Assembly (NCBI RefSeq): GCF_030412915.1
Contig: NZ_JAUHJR010000001.1
Coordinates: 1 to 64,000, forward strand
Source of the DNA: Nocardioides abyssi
Lineage (GTDB): Bacteria; Actinomycetota; Actinomycetes; Propionibacteriales; Nocardioidaceae
Length of the DNA: 64,000 nt
Direction: 5' to 3'
The notes beneath the pieces were generated by a model, which was given only the letters and a program-made list of their open reading frames with translations, had not been told where the DNA came from and did not search any database. Positions 43,173 to 51,952 of the stretch are shown here, in pieces; positions within the stretch are counted from its first letter, which is position 1; every line of letters begins with the position of its first letter. Both the position numbers and the translations under genes were made by a program.

Positions 43173-44179
43173 CCGAGGCCGCCGCCGAGGGGCTCGCGAA
43201 GGGCCTGCGACCCGTCGTCCGACCGCGGCGCCTGCGCACGACGCCGGCGCTGCGGCGGATGGTCGCGGAGACCTCGCTCGAGGCGCGGCAGCTGGTGCTG
43301 CCGCTCTTCGTGCGCGAGGGGATCGACGCCCCGGTGCCGATCTCCTCGATGCCGGGCGTCGTGCAGCACTCGCGCTCCTCGCTGCTCGGCGCGGTGGCCG
43401 AGGCGGCCGAGCTGGGCCTCGGCGGCGTCATGCTCTTCGGCATCCCCGAGACCAAGGACGCCACCGGCTCCGGCGCGATCGACCCGGCGGGCGTGCTCAA
43501 CCTCGCGATCACCGACGTGGTCGCCGAGGTCGGCGACGCGCTCACCGTGATGAGCGACCTTTGCCTCGACGAGTTCACCGACCACGGGCACTGCGGGCTG
43601 CTCACCCCCGACGGCCGCGTCGACAACGACCGCACGCTGGAGCGGTACGCCGAGATGGCGCTCGCCCAGGCCGACGCCGGCGTCGACATGGTCGGCCCCA
43701 GCGGGATGATGGACGGCCAGGTCGCCGTCGTCCGCGCCGCGCTCGACGCGGCCGAGCACACCGACGTCTCGGTCCTTGCCTACTCCGCGAAGTACGCCTC
43801 CGCCTTCTTCGGCCCCTTCCGCGAGGCCGTCGACTCCTCGCTCGTCGGGGACCGGCGCACCTACCAGCAGGACCCGGCCAACGCGGTCGAGGGCGTCCGC
43901 GAGGCGCTGCTCGACGTCGCCCAGGGCGCCGACCTGGTGATGGTCAAGCCCGCCCTGGCCTACCTCGACGTCCTGCGGCGCGTCCGCGACGCCGTCGACG
44001 TCCCCGTCGCGGCGTACAACGTCTCCGGTGAGTACGCCATGCTCGAGGCCGCCGCCGCCAACGGCTGGATCGACCGCGAGCCGGCCATCCTCGAGTCGCT
44101 GACCTCCATCCGCCGCGCCGGTGCCGACGTCGTCCTCACCTACTGGGCCGCCGAGGCCGCCCGGCTCCTCCGCGCCTGA
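43169..44179 (+). CDS. hemB: Delta-aminolevulinic acid dehydratase (porphobilinogen synthase)
   Basis: Condenses two aminolevulinates to porphobilinogen. 336 residues, TIM barrel; Schiff-base lysines lie in YSAKYAS and MVKPALAY. The metal-binding segment reads [14 protein letters not shown]: one cysteine with a [10 protein letters not shown] context, typical of Mg-dependent rather than all-zinc enzymes. GTG start overlaps the preceding gene. Last gene of the rex operon; a repeat-rich 310-bp spacer follows. Confidence 0.97.
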   Translation: MTEAAAEGLAKGLRPVVRPRRLRTTPALRRMVAETSLEARQLVLPLFVREGIDAPVPISSMPGVVQHSRSSLLGAVAEAAELGLGGVMLFGIPETKDATGSGAIDPAGVLNLAITDVVAEVGDALTVMSDLCLDEFTDHGHCGLLTPDGRVDNDRTLERYAEMALAQADAGVDMVGPSGMMDGQVAVVRAALDAAEHTDVSVLAYSAKYASAFFGPFREAVDSSLVGDRRTYQQDPANAVEGVREALLDVAQGADLVMVKPALAYLDVLRRVRDAVDVPVAAYNVSGEYAMLEAAAANGWIDREPAILESLTSIRRAGADVVLTYWAAEAARLLRA

Positions 44180-44213
44180 CGCTTGCCGCCCGGCTGACCC
44201 TCCCGCCCCCTGG

Positions 44214-44395
44214 TTGTCCACAGCCGGCGGGTGGGTGGCGGGGTAGTCCGTGACGTTTCGCAGGTCGGCGGAGGCGGTCGGCGTACTCCGTGACGTTCCG
44301 CAGGGTATTTCGCTCGATCCGCCCGCCGAACGTCACGGACTACCCCGACGTTGTCCACAGGGCGACCCGAGAACCTGCCGAACGTCACGGACTAC
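44214..44395. repeat. Four-copy 18-bp repeat cluster with DnaA-box-like sequences
   Basis: The element CCGAACGTCACGGACTAC occurs as reverse copies at 44243-44260 and 44283-44300 and forward copies at 44326-44343 and 44378-44395, with one to three differences. The two pairs are inverted to each other. TTGTCCACA, the high-GC actinobacterial DnaA-box consensus, occurs at 44214-44222 and 44351-44359, with CATCCACAG near 44404. No gene is present in this spacer. Confidence 0.85.
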
Positions 44396-44435
44396 CGCGA
44401 CGGCATCCACAGTCACCGGCGCCAAGCGGAACGAC

Positions 44436-44470
44436 CGAGGGCCCCACCCGGCGTACGGATGGGGCCCTCG
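44436..44470 (-). terminator. Terminator of the lytic transglycosylase gene
   Basis: CGAGGGCCCCA (44436-44446) pairs perfectly with TGGGGCCCTCG (44460-44470), loop 13 nt, 20 bp after the stop of the minus-strand gene. Confidence 0.85.
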
Positions 44471-44489
44471 AGAGCGGGACGACGGGTGG

Positions 44490-45716
44490 CTACGGGTTGG
44501 TGTAGCCCTTGACGCACTGGTCGAAGGGGTCGTCCTTCTTGAAGATGTTGTCGAGGTAGCCGTCGAGCGTGCACTGGATGACGGCCTGGGCGTAGCTCAG
44601 GATCCCGTCGACGGGGTCGATGCCGGTGGAGGGCAGCGGGGGAAGCGAGGGGGTCGGGAGGCCCGGGATGCCGAGGCCGCCCTTGGGGCCGTCGCCCTTG
44701 CCGCCGTCGTCCTTGCCGCCACCGTCGTCGTCGCCACCGGTGGCCGGGCCCTGGGTGGGCTGGGGCGCGGTGGGCTCGGTCGGGGCGGTGGTCGGGTCGG
44801 CCTGGGGCAGGATCGCGGTCTCGCCGCCGCCGGAGCGGGGGCCGTCGCCGTCGCGCGGGCCCGGGTCGACCGGGGTGGGCGAGGGGGCGATCACGCCGGC
44901 GGCCACGGTGCCGTTCGGGATCGACATGAAGTCGCCCTCGAGGTAGGCGTCCATGATGCCGAGCACGAGCGAGACGTAGCTGTTGGAGTGGTTGTAGCGG
45001 TAGACCGCGGCCCGCTGGCCGCTGGTGGTCGAGAGGTCGTCGCCGCCCGAGCAGAGGTAGACGGCGGTGGCGAGCGCCGCGTCGTCGATGTCCTGCGGGT
45101 TGCGCTGCGAGTCGCCGTCGGCGTCCACGCCGACGACCGACCACGTCGAGGGGATGAACTGCATCGGGCCGACCGCGCGGTCCCAGACGCCGTCGTTGTC
45201 GAACTGCCCGGCGTCGGTGTCGCGGATCGCCTGGGTGTTCTTCTTGCCGTTCAGCGCGATGCCGTAGATGCCCGGCCGCGCCACGCCCTCGTCGTCGAGG
45301 GAGTTGCCGCCGAAGCGCCCGTGGTCGGACTCGACGCGGCCGATCGCGGCGACGAGCTGCCAGGTGAGGTTGCAGGTCTTGTCGGCGGAGTTGATGACCG
45401 TCTCGGCCCGCTGGTACGCCGCGAGCGCGGCCGACGGGATCGCGTTGGTCGACGCTGTGCGCACCACCTCGGTGGTGTCGCCCTCGACGCCGGGCGCGAC
45501 CGAGCCGGTCGACCCCGTCGAGACGCTGGCGGGCGCCTGGATGGCCTCGGTCGGTACCGAGGTGCCGTCCGGCAGCGACTCGGCCACCGGGGTCTCCGCG
45601 GAGACCGTGACGGGGGCTCCCACACCCGCCAGGCTCGCGGTCCATGCGGTCGAGAGGACGGCGAGGGGCACGAGGGCCGTCGCTCGCTGCCAGCGACCGA
45701 AACGCTTGACGGACAT
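44490..45716 (-). CDS. Secreted lytic transglycosylase-like protein
   Basis: 408 residues. A basic N-terminus and hydrophobic stretch (10-31) form a signal peptide or anchor. A Thr/Pro-rich segment leads to an SLT-type domain (about 95-280): the catalytic Glu129 in AIGRVESDHG, then VGPMQFIPSTW and AVYRYNHSNSYV. The remaining 130 residues are Pro/Gly/Asp-rich and end in a small Cys-containing domain (IQCTLDGYLDN...DQCVKG). It would cleave peptidoglycan glycan strands outside the cell. A candidate MtrA box lies upstream. Confidence 0.88.
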   Translation of the reverse strand: MSVKRFGRWQRATALVPLAVLSTAWTASLAGVGAPVTVSAETPVAESLPDGTSVPTEAIQAPASVSTGSTGSVAPGVEGDTTEVVRTASTNAIPSAALAAYQRAETVINSADKTCNLTWQLVAAIGRVESDHGRFGGNSLDDEGVARPGIYGIALNGKKNTQAIRDTDAGQFDNDGVWDRAVGPMQFIPSTWSVVGVDADGDSQRNPQDIDDAALATAVYLCSGGDDLSTTSGQRAAVYRYNHSNSYVSLVLGIMDAYLEGDFMSIPNGTVAAGVIAPSPTPVDPGPRDGDGPRSGGGETAILPQADPTTAPTEPTAPQPTQGPATGGDDDGGGKDDGGKGDGPKGGLGIPGLPTPSLPPLPSTGIDPVDGILSYAQAVIQCTLDGYLDNIFKKDDPFDQCVKGYTNP

Positions 45717-45792
45717 AAGGGGTTCACTCCCGGTAGTAGCCGACCCGACCGCGCTCCCTACGAAGCCGGGTGTGACGTCCACAACGAAGGGT

Positions 45793-45808
45793 GTCACAGC
45801 GGGGTTAC
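45793..45808 (-). promoter_or_regulatory. Candidate MtrA box
   Basis: GTCACAGCGGGGTTAC is a direct repeat GTNAC-n6-GTNAC (plus strand) about 77 bp upstream of the lytic transglycosylase start. It agrees with the MtrA consensus reported for cell-wall hydrolase promoters in mycobacteria and Streptomyces, including the GTCACAGCG motif. Confidence 0.5.
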
Positions 45809-45949
45809 GCACGTGTCCGCTTCGTGGGACACCGGGCCGCCTCCCACCGCGGCCAGACGCCAGGTTGCCCAACACGGCGTCGCGTGAAACACGTCACCCG
45901 ACCCCGCTCGGCGTGGCGCACCCGGGGTGCCGGGTTTCGCGTCCTCGGC

Positions 45950-45955
45950 GACAAT
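45950..45955 (+). promoter_or_regulatory. -10 element of hemL
   Basis: GACAAT ends 6 nt before GTG 45962; leaderless arrangement. Confidence 0.45.
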
Positions 45956-45961
45956 GGCGGG

Positions 45962-47281
45962 GTGCCTCTCGAGACCGCTGCCTCTGCCGAGCTGTTCGAG
46001 CGCGCCCGCGCGGTGACGCCCGGCGGCGTGAACTCCCCGGTGCGCGCGTTCAACGCCGTCGGCGGCACGCCGCGCTTCATCCGCTCCGCCGCCGGCGCCT
46101 GGCTCACCGACCACGACGGCAACGAGTACGTCGACCTCATCTGCTCGTGGGGCCCGATGCTGCTGGGCCACGCCCACCCCGAGGTGCAGGCCGCGGTGCA
46201 GGCCGCCGTCGCGCGCGGCACGTCGTACGGCGCCCCCACCGAGCCGGAGGTCGAGCTGGCCGAGGAGATCGTGGCCCGCACGCCGGTCGAGCGGGTCCGC
46301 TTCGTCTCCTCCGGCACCGAGGCGACCATGTCCGCGATCCGCCTGGCCCGTGGCTTCACCGGCCGCGACGTGGTCGTGAAGTTCGCCGGCTGCTACCACG
46401 GCCACGTCGACCCGCTGCTGGCCTCGGCCGGATCCGGCCTGGCGACGTTCGCGGTGCCGGGCACCCCCGGCGTGCCCGCGTCGTCGACCGAGCTCACGCT
46501 CGTGCTGCCCTACAACGACCGGGCCGCGGTGGAGAAGGTCTTCGCCGAGCACGGCGACCGGATCGCCTGCCTGATCACCGAGGCCGCCCCGGGCAACATG
46601 GGCGTCGTCCCGCCCGAGCCGGGCTTCAACGCCTTCCTCGCCGAGACCTGCACCGAGCACGGGGCGCTCTTCGTCAGCGACGAGGTGATGACCGGCTTCC
46701 GGGCCTCCCGACAGGGCCAGTGGGGCCTCGACGGCGCCGTCGAGGGCTGGCGCCCCGACCTGGTCACCTTCGGCAAGGTGATGGGCGGTGGCTTCCCGGC
46801 CGCGGCCTTCGGTGGCCGCGCCGACGTGATGGCCCGCCTCGCCCCGGAGGGGCCGGTCTACCAGGCCGGCACGCTCTCGGGGAACCCGGTGGCGACCACC
46901 GCCGGCCTCACCACGCTCCGCCTGGCGACCCCGGAGGTCTACGACCACGTCGGCCGCGCCGCGGACGTGGTCAAGGCCGCCGCCGCCGAGGCGCTCACCG
47001 CCGCCGGCGTGCCGCACACCGTGCAGTCGACCGGCACGATGTTCTCCGTGTTCCTCACCGAGGGCCCGGTCCGGGACTTCACCGACGCCTCGCGGACCTC
47101 CGCCGCCGGGTACGCCGCGTTCTTCCACGCGATGCTGGAGCGCCACGTCTACCTCCCGCCCTCGGCGTACGAGGCGTGGTTCCTGTCCTCCGCCCACGAC
47201 GACCGCGCCGTGCAGACGGTGGTCGACGCGCTGCCCGACGCCGCCCGGGCGGCCGCGGCCGCGATGGACGGGGAGCGCTGA
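45962..47281 (+). CDS. hemL: Glutamate-1-semialdehyde 2,1-aminomutase
   Basis: PLP enzyme converting HemA's product to 5-aminolevulinate. 439 residues of aminotransferase class [32 protein letters not shown] and the PLP lysine Lys272 in [11 protein letters not shown]. The frame is open from 45791, but [30 protein letters not shown] is the family-like start and is preceded by a -10 hexamer. It completes the aminolevulinate pathway and starts the operon leading into cytochrome c maturation (1-bp overlap with the next gene). Confidence 0.97.
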   Translation: MPLETAASAELFERARAVTPGGVNSPVRAFNAVGGTPRFIRSAAGAWLTDHDGNEYVDLICSWGPMLLGHAHPEVQAAVQAAVARGTSYGAPTEPEVELAEEIVARTPVERVRFVSSGTEATMSAIRLARGFTGRDVVVKFAGCYHGHVDPLLASAGSGLATFAVPGTPGVPASSTELTLVLPYNDRAAVEKVFAEHGDRIACLITEAAPGNMGVVPPEPGFNAFLAETCTEHGALFVSDEVMTGFRASRQGQWGLDGAVEGWRPDLVTFGKVMGGGFPAAAFGGRADVMARLAPEGPVYQAGTLSGNPVATTAGLTTLRLATPEVYDHVGRAADVVKAAAAEALTAAGVPHTVQSTGTMFSVFLTEGPVRDFTDASRTSAAGYAAFFHAMLERHVYLPPSAYEAWFLSSAHDDRAVQTVVDALPDAARAAAAAMDGER

Positions 47282-47964
47282 TGGGGACCCCCGACACCGT
47301 CGTCCACCTGCTGCGCCACGGCGAGGTCCACAACCCCGAGGGCGTGCTCTACGGCCGCCGCGACGGCTTCCACCTCTCCGACCTAGGCCGCCAGATGGCC
47401 GAGAAGGTCGCCGGAGCGCTGCAGGACCGCGACATCGTCCACCTGCGCGTCTCCCCGCTCGAGCGGGTCCGCGAGACCGCCGCGCCGCTCGCGCTGGCCC
47501 GCGGCCTGGAGCCGGTCGTCGACGAGCGGGTCATCGAGTCGACCAACGTCTTCGAGGGCGAGCGGTTCGGCGGCGGCGGCAACGCGCTGAAGGACCCGCG
47601 CAACTGGCGCTACCTGTGGAACCCCCTGCGTCCGTCGTGGGGGGAGCCCTACCGCCAGGTCGTCGCCCGGATGATGTCCGCGGTCCACGACGCCCGCATC
47701 GCCGCGGCCGGCCACGAGGCGGTCGTCGTCTCCCACCAGCTGCCGATCTGGATCACCCGGCTGCACGTCGAGCGCCGGTCGTTCCTCCACGACCCGCGCA
47801 AGCGGCAGTGCACGCTGTGCTCGGTGACCTCGCTGCACTTCGTCGGCGACCGGGTCGCCCAGGTCTCCTACAGCGAGCCCGCCGGCGACCTCATCCCGGT
47901 CCAGGACAAGTCCGCCCCGTTCTCGGCCGGCGGCGCCACCGAGGAGAAGAAGCCACCCACATGA
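47281..47964 (+). CDS. Histidine phosphatase family protein
   Basis: 227 residues of the phosphoglycerate mutase-like superfamily: LRHGEVHN (11-18) with nucleophile His13, the SPLERVRETA arginine motif, and SHQLPI with the second histidine. It lies between hemL and the TlpA-like gene in actinobacteria (I recall Rv0525). The physiological substrate is unknown; glycolytic mutase activity is not implied. TGATG links it to hemL. Confidence 0.88.
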   Translation: MGTPDTVVHLLRHGEVHNPEGVLYGRRDGFHLSDLGRQMAEKVAGALQDRDIVHLRVSPLERVRETAAPLALARGLEPVVDERVIESTNVFEGERFGGGGNALKDPRNWRYLWNPLRPSWGEPYRQVVARMMSAVHDARIAAAGHEAVVVSHQLPIWITRLHVERRSFLHDPRKRQCTLCSVTSLHFVGDRVAQVSYSEPAGDLIPVQDKSAPFSAGGATEEKKPPT

Positions 47965-48536
47965 GCCGCCCGTCCCTCGCCCGTCGCACCGCAGCCGCCC
48001 TGGCCACGACGACCGCCCTCGCGACCCTCGCCTCCTGCTCCACCTTCGAGGGGACCGGCGACAAGGGCTACGTCACCGGCGACGGCACGGTGCGGGTGCT
48101 GGAGGCGGCCGAGCGGACCGACCCGGTCGAGCTGTCCGGCACCGACCTCGCGGGGGAGGAGGTCGACCTCGCCGACCTGCGCGGCACCCCCGTCGTGGTC
48201 CCGGTGTGGGCCGAGTGGTGCGTGCCGTGCCGCGCCGAGGCGCCCGACGTGGTCGCCGCCGCCGAGGAGCTCGACGGCCGGGCGGCGTTCGTCGGCATCA
48301 ACTTCCGCGACAACGACACCCGCGCCCGCGCGTTCGAGCGCGAGTTCGACGTCCCGTACCCCTCGCTCGTCGACGACGGCACCGCCCTGCTCGCCTTCCC
48401 CGGCACGCTGAGCCCGCAGACCGTGCCGGCCTTCGTCGTGCTCGACGCCCAGGGCCGCGTCGGCGGCAGCATCATCGGTGAGCTGCCGTCCACGCAGACG
48501 CTGGTCGACCTCGTCGACGAGGTCGCCGGTGGCTGA
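47961..48536 (+). CDS. TlpA/ResA-like thiol-disulfide lipoprotein
   Basis: 191 residues. The signal ends in a lipobox (LATLASC, lipidated Cys26). The thioredoxin domain has WCVPC with Cys87 and Cys90 and a cis-proline in TVPAFVVLD. On the outer face of the membrane it would reduce the heme-binding cysteines of apocytochrome c, taking electrons from CcdA encoded by the next gene (8-bp overlap). Confidence 0.93.
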   Translation: MSRPSLARRTAAALATTTALATLASCSTFEGTGDKGYVTGDGTVRVLEAAERTDPVELSGTDLAGEEVDLADLRGTPVVVPVWAEWCVPCRAEAPDVVAAAEELDGRAAFVGINFRDNDTRARAFEREFDVPYPSLVDDGTALLAFPGTLSPQTVPAFVVLDAQGRVGGSIIGELPSTQTLVDLVDEVAGG

Positions 48537-49290
48537 CTGGTTCCGCGACCAGGTCTTCACCGGGTCGCTGCTGCTCGCCATGCCCGTGGCGCTGGTCGCC
48601 GGGCTGGTCTCCTTCTTCTCCCCGTGCGTCATCCCGCTGCTGCCCGGCTACCTCTCCTACGCCACCGGCCTCTCCGGCGCCGACCTGGCCTCGGGCGAGG
48701 CACGGACGCGCCGCGGCCGGATGCTGCTCGGCTCGGTGCTCTTCGTGCTGGGGTTCGCGGTCGTCTTCGTCTGCATCGGCGCGCTCTCCGGCCAGGTGGG
48801 CGCGTGGCTGGTCACCTGGCGCCGGGAGCTGACCGTCGGGCTGGGCCTGATGACGATCGTCCTCGGTCTGGTCTTCGCCGGTGTCCTGCCGATGCTGCAG
48901 CGCGACTGGCGGGTGCACCAGGTGCCGGCGGTCGGCCTGGCGGCGGCCCCGCTGCTGGGCTTCCTCTTCGGCCTGGGGTGGACGCCCTGCATCGGGCCGA
49001 CGCTCGCCGCGATCAGCACCCTCTCGGTCAACGAGGCCACCGTCGGCCGCGGCGCGCTCCTCTCGGGCGTGTACGCCGTCGGGCTGGGCCTGCCCTTCAT
49101 CGTCGCCGGCCTGGCCTACCAGCGGGCCCTCGGCGCCTTCTCCTGGATCCGGCGTCACCAGACGACCGTGGTCCGCACCGGTGGCGGGATGCTGGTCGTG
49201 GTCGGGCTGCTGCTCGTCACCGGCTGGTGGGACCAGGCCGTCACCTGGGTGCAGTCCGAGGTCGTCCAGAGCACGGAGACATCCCTGTGA
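48529..49290 (+). CDS. ccdA: Cytochrome c biogenesis protein CcdA
   Basis: 253 residues, six transmembrane helices (DsbD beta-domain family). The redox pair is Cys33 in FFSPCVIPL and Cys154 in GWTPCIGP, in helices one and four. It carries electrons from cytoplasmic thioredoxin across the membrane to the TlpA-like proteins. GTG start at 48529 overlaps the TlpA-like gene by 8 bp; its stop overlaps resB by 4 bp. Confidence 0.95.
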   Translation: MADWFRDQVFTGSLLLAMPVALVAGLVSFFSPCVIPLLPGYLSYATGLSGADLASGEARTRRGRMLLGSVLFVLGFAVVFVCIGALSGQVGAWLVTWRRELTVGLGLMTIVLGLVFAGVLPMLQRDWRVHQVPAVGLAAAPLLGFLFGLGWTPCIGPTLAAISTLSVNEATVGRGALLSGVYAVGLGLPFIVAGLAYQRALGAFSWIRRHQTTVVRTGGGMLVVVGLLLVTGWWDQAVTWVQSEVVQSTETSL

Positions 49291-50900
49291 GCGATCCCCG
49301 CGACCGGCAGTACGACCGGCTGCCCGAGGGCCGGCGCGCCGGCGAGCTGACCGTGCGCGAGCTGCTGCGCTTCGCGTGGCGGCAGATCACCTCGATGCGC
49401 ACCGCGCTGGTGCTGCTCCTGCTGCTCGCGCTGGCCGCGGTGCCGGGCTCGATCGTGCCGCAGGAGGGCGTCGACGCCCTCGCGGCCTCGCGCTGGCGCG
49501 ACGACCACCCGCGGCTCGCGCCGGTCTACGAGACGCTCGGTCTCTTCGACGTCTACGGCTCGGTGTGGTTCTCCGCGATCTACCTGCTGCTGATGATCTC
49601 GCTGGTCGGCTGCATCGTGCCGCGCACGATCGTCTACTGGCGCGCGATGCGGGCGCAGCCGCCCCGGGCGCCCCGCAACCTGTCGCGCCTGCCCGACGCC
49701 ACGGCGTACCGCACCGACGAGAGCGCCGAGCAGGTGCTCGCCCGGGCCCGCGAGGTCCTCGGCCGGCGGCACCGGGTGCGCGCGGCCGGTGACGGCGACG
49801 CCGCGGACGACGGAGCGGTCAGCGCCGAGCGCGGCTACCTGCGCGAGGCCGGCAACCTGGTCTTCCACCTCTCGGTGGTGGTGGTGCTGGTCGGCTTCGC
49901 GACCGGAGGACTCTTCGGCTACAAGGGCGGCGTGATCGTCGTGGAGGGCGAGCCCTTCGGCAACACCCCGCAGTACTACGATGACCTGGTGCCCGGCCGG
50001 CTCTTCAGCCCCGACCAGCTCGACCCCTTCACCTTCACTGTCGACGACTTCGAGGTCACCTGGCTGACCGAGGGCCGCGGCGCCGGGCAGGCCCGCGGCT
50101 TCAGCGCCGACGTGCGCTACCGCGAGGAGCCGGGCGCGGAGGAGCAGACCTACGACCTGCGGGTCAACCACCCGCTGACCATCGGCGGCACCGACCTGTT
50201 CCTCATCGGGCACGGGTACGCCCCGGTGATCACCATCCGCGACGGCACCGGCGAGCTCGTGTACGACGGCCCGACGGTCTTCCTGCCCGAGGACCAGAGC
50301 CTGCGCTCCTTCGGCGTGGTCAAGGCCGCGTCTGCCGAGCCGCAGGAGATCGGCCTCCAGGGTCTGCTGTTCCCGACCTTCGCGATGACCGAGGAGGGCG
50401 ACCCGGTCAACCTGTTCGGCCAGGCGGTCAACCCGCTGCTGTCGCTGTCGGTCTACGCCGGCGACCTCGGCATGGACGACGGCGGCGCGCAGTCGGTCTA
50501 CGAGCTCGACCTCGACGGCCTCGAGCAGGTCACGGACGAGGACGGCAAGAACGTCCGGCTCGACCTGCGGCCCGGCGAGAGCGCCGAGCTGCCGAACGGC
50601 CTCGGCACGGTCACCTTCGAGGGCCTCGAGGACTGGCAGCGGATCCAGATCAGCCAGACGCCGGGCAAGCTGGTGGCCCTCGGCGGCGTCGTCGCGGCGC
50701 TGGTCGGGCTGCTCGGCTCGCTGTTCATCCGTCCGCGCCGCGTCTGGGTTCGTGCCCGTGAGGACGGGGACGGCACACTGGTGGAGGTCGCCGCGCTCGA
50801 CCGCTCCGGCGGCGGCGACATCGCGCCGGTCCTCGCGGACCTGGTGGCGGAGCTGCGGGGCCAGGAGCCCCCTGAGACGAAGAGGGATGGGACGTCGTGA
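49287..50900 (+). CDS. resB: Cytochrome c biogenesis protein ResB
   Basis: 537 residues. Three N-terminal helices (about 38-58, 88-110, 180-205) and one C-terminal helix (about 465-485) frame a large extracellular domain (about 210-460), as in CcsB/ResB of system II cytochrome c synthase. SMRTALVLLLLLALAAVPGS and LNLVFHLSV-like segments are typical. With CcsA it delivers heme to apocytochrome c. GTG start overlaps ccdA. Confidence 0.94.
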   Translation: MSDPRDRQYDRLPEGRRAGELTVRELLRFAWRQITSMRTALVLLLLLALAAVPGSIVPQEGVDALAASRWRDDHPRLAPVYETLGLFDVYGSVWFSAIYLLLMISLVGCIVPRTIVYWRAMRAQPPRAPRNLSRLPDATAYRTDESAEQVLARAREVLGRRHRVRAAGDGDAADDGAVSAERGYLREAGNLVFHLSVVVVLVGFATGGLFGYKGGVIVVEGEPFGNTPQYYDDLVPGRLFSPDQLDPFTFTVDDFEVTWLTEGRGAGQARGFSADVRYREEPGAEEQTYDLRVNHPLTIGGTDLFLIGHGYAPVITIRDGTGELVYDGPTVFLPEDQSLRSFGVVKAASAEPQEIGLQGLLFPTFAMTEEGDPVNLFGQAVNPLLSLSVYAGDLGMDDGGAQSVYELDLDGLEQVTDEDGKNVRLDLRPGESAELPNGLGTVTFEGLEDWQRIQISQTPGKLVALGGVVAALVGLLGSLFIRPRRVWVRAREDGDGTLVEVAALDRSGGGDIAPVLADLVAELRGQEPPETKRDGTS

Positions 50901-51952
50901 CCGATGCTGCGTGGGAGACGCTGAGCAACCAGGCGGTGGCCGTCTGCGGCGTCGTGTACTTCCTGGCGCTGATCAGCCACCTGGTGCAGTGGACGGCGCT
51001 GCGCAAGCTGCCCGTCGACGCCGAGGTGGGCACCGAGGTCCCGGTCGCCGTCGGCGCCGGCGCCCCGGTCGTGCAGGACGTCTCCGAGCGCGAGCCCGAC
51101 GTGGAGCGGCGTACGGCGCTCTTCGGGCGGCTCGGCCTGCTGCTGACGATCATCGCGGCGGCCGTCCACCTGGTGGCGCTCGTGGGGCGCGGCATGGCCG
51201 CGGACCCCAACCGGGTGCCCTGGGGCAACATGTACGAGTTCACCCTCAGCGGCACGTTCGTCGTCGCCGCGGGCTACCTGCTCCTCCAGCGCCGCTTCGG
51301 CCTGGCGTGGATGGCCCCGATCGTCGTGGCCCTCGTCGTCGTGCTGCTCATGGTCGACGTCGTGTGGCTCTACGACCCGGTCTCCCCGCTCTCCGAGGCG
51401 CTGTCGTCGCCGTGGCTGGTCATCCACGTGGTCTCCGCGGTCATCGCGACCGGCGCGTTCACCCTCGGCGGCATCTGCTCGGTGCTCTACCTGCTCAAGG
51501 ACCGCCGCCCCGCGCGCTCGACGGGCTACCTCGCGCGCGTGCCGGAGCCGGCCACCCTGGACCGCATCTCCTACCGGATGCACGCCTTCGGCTTCCCGGT
51601 GTGGACCTTCGCGGTGCTCATCACCGGCCCGATCTGGGCCCACCAGGCCTGGTCGTCCTACTGGAGCTGGGACCCCAAGGAGGTCTGGGCGTTCATCACC
51701 TGGGTCGTGTACGCCGCGTACCTCCACGCCCGCGCCACCGCCGGCTGGAAGGGCCGCAACGCCGCGATGCTGGCGCTGCTCGGCCTGGCGACCCTGTGGT
51801 TCAACTTCATCGGGATCAACTTCTTCTCCACCACCAGCCAGCACTCCTACGCCGCGCCCGCGGTCGTGCAGGTCGTCCCGCAGGACGTCCCGGTGGGTGC
51901 CACGGGTGCGGGGCCGGCGTCAGCCGGCGAGCTCGGCCAGCCGCTCGGCTGA
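50897..51952 (+). CDS. ccsB: c-type cytochrome biogenesis protein CcsB (CcsA/CcmC family)
   Basis: 351 residues, about eight helices, with the periplasmic heme-handling motif in SYWSWDPKEVWAF (the WWD-like domain). HLV and HVVSA supply histidines for heme ligation. It is the heme-channel subunit of the system II cytochrome c synthase, with ResB. Named ccsA or ccsB in different actinobacteria. Its final 33 bp overlap the 3' end of the convergent TlpA-like gene. Confidence 0.93.
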   Translation: MTDAAWETLSNQAVAVCGVVYFLALISHLVQWTALRKLPVDAEVGTEVPVAVGAGAPVVQDVSEREPDVERRTALFGRLGLLLTIIAAAVHLVALVGRGMAADPNRVPWGNMYEFTLSGTFVVAAGYLLLQRRFGLAWMAPIVVALVVVLLMVDVVWLYDPVSPLSEALSSPWLVIHVVSAVIATGAFTLGGICSVLYLLKDRRPARSTGYLARVPEPATLDRISYRMHAFGFPVWTFAVLITGPIWAHQAWSSYWSWDPKEVWAFITWVVYAAYLHARATAGWKGRNAAMLALLGLATLWFNFIGINFFSTTSQHSYAAPAVVQVVPQDVPVGATGAGPASAGELGQPLG

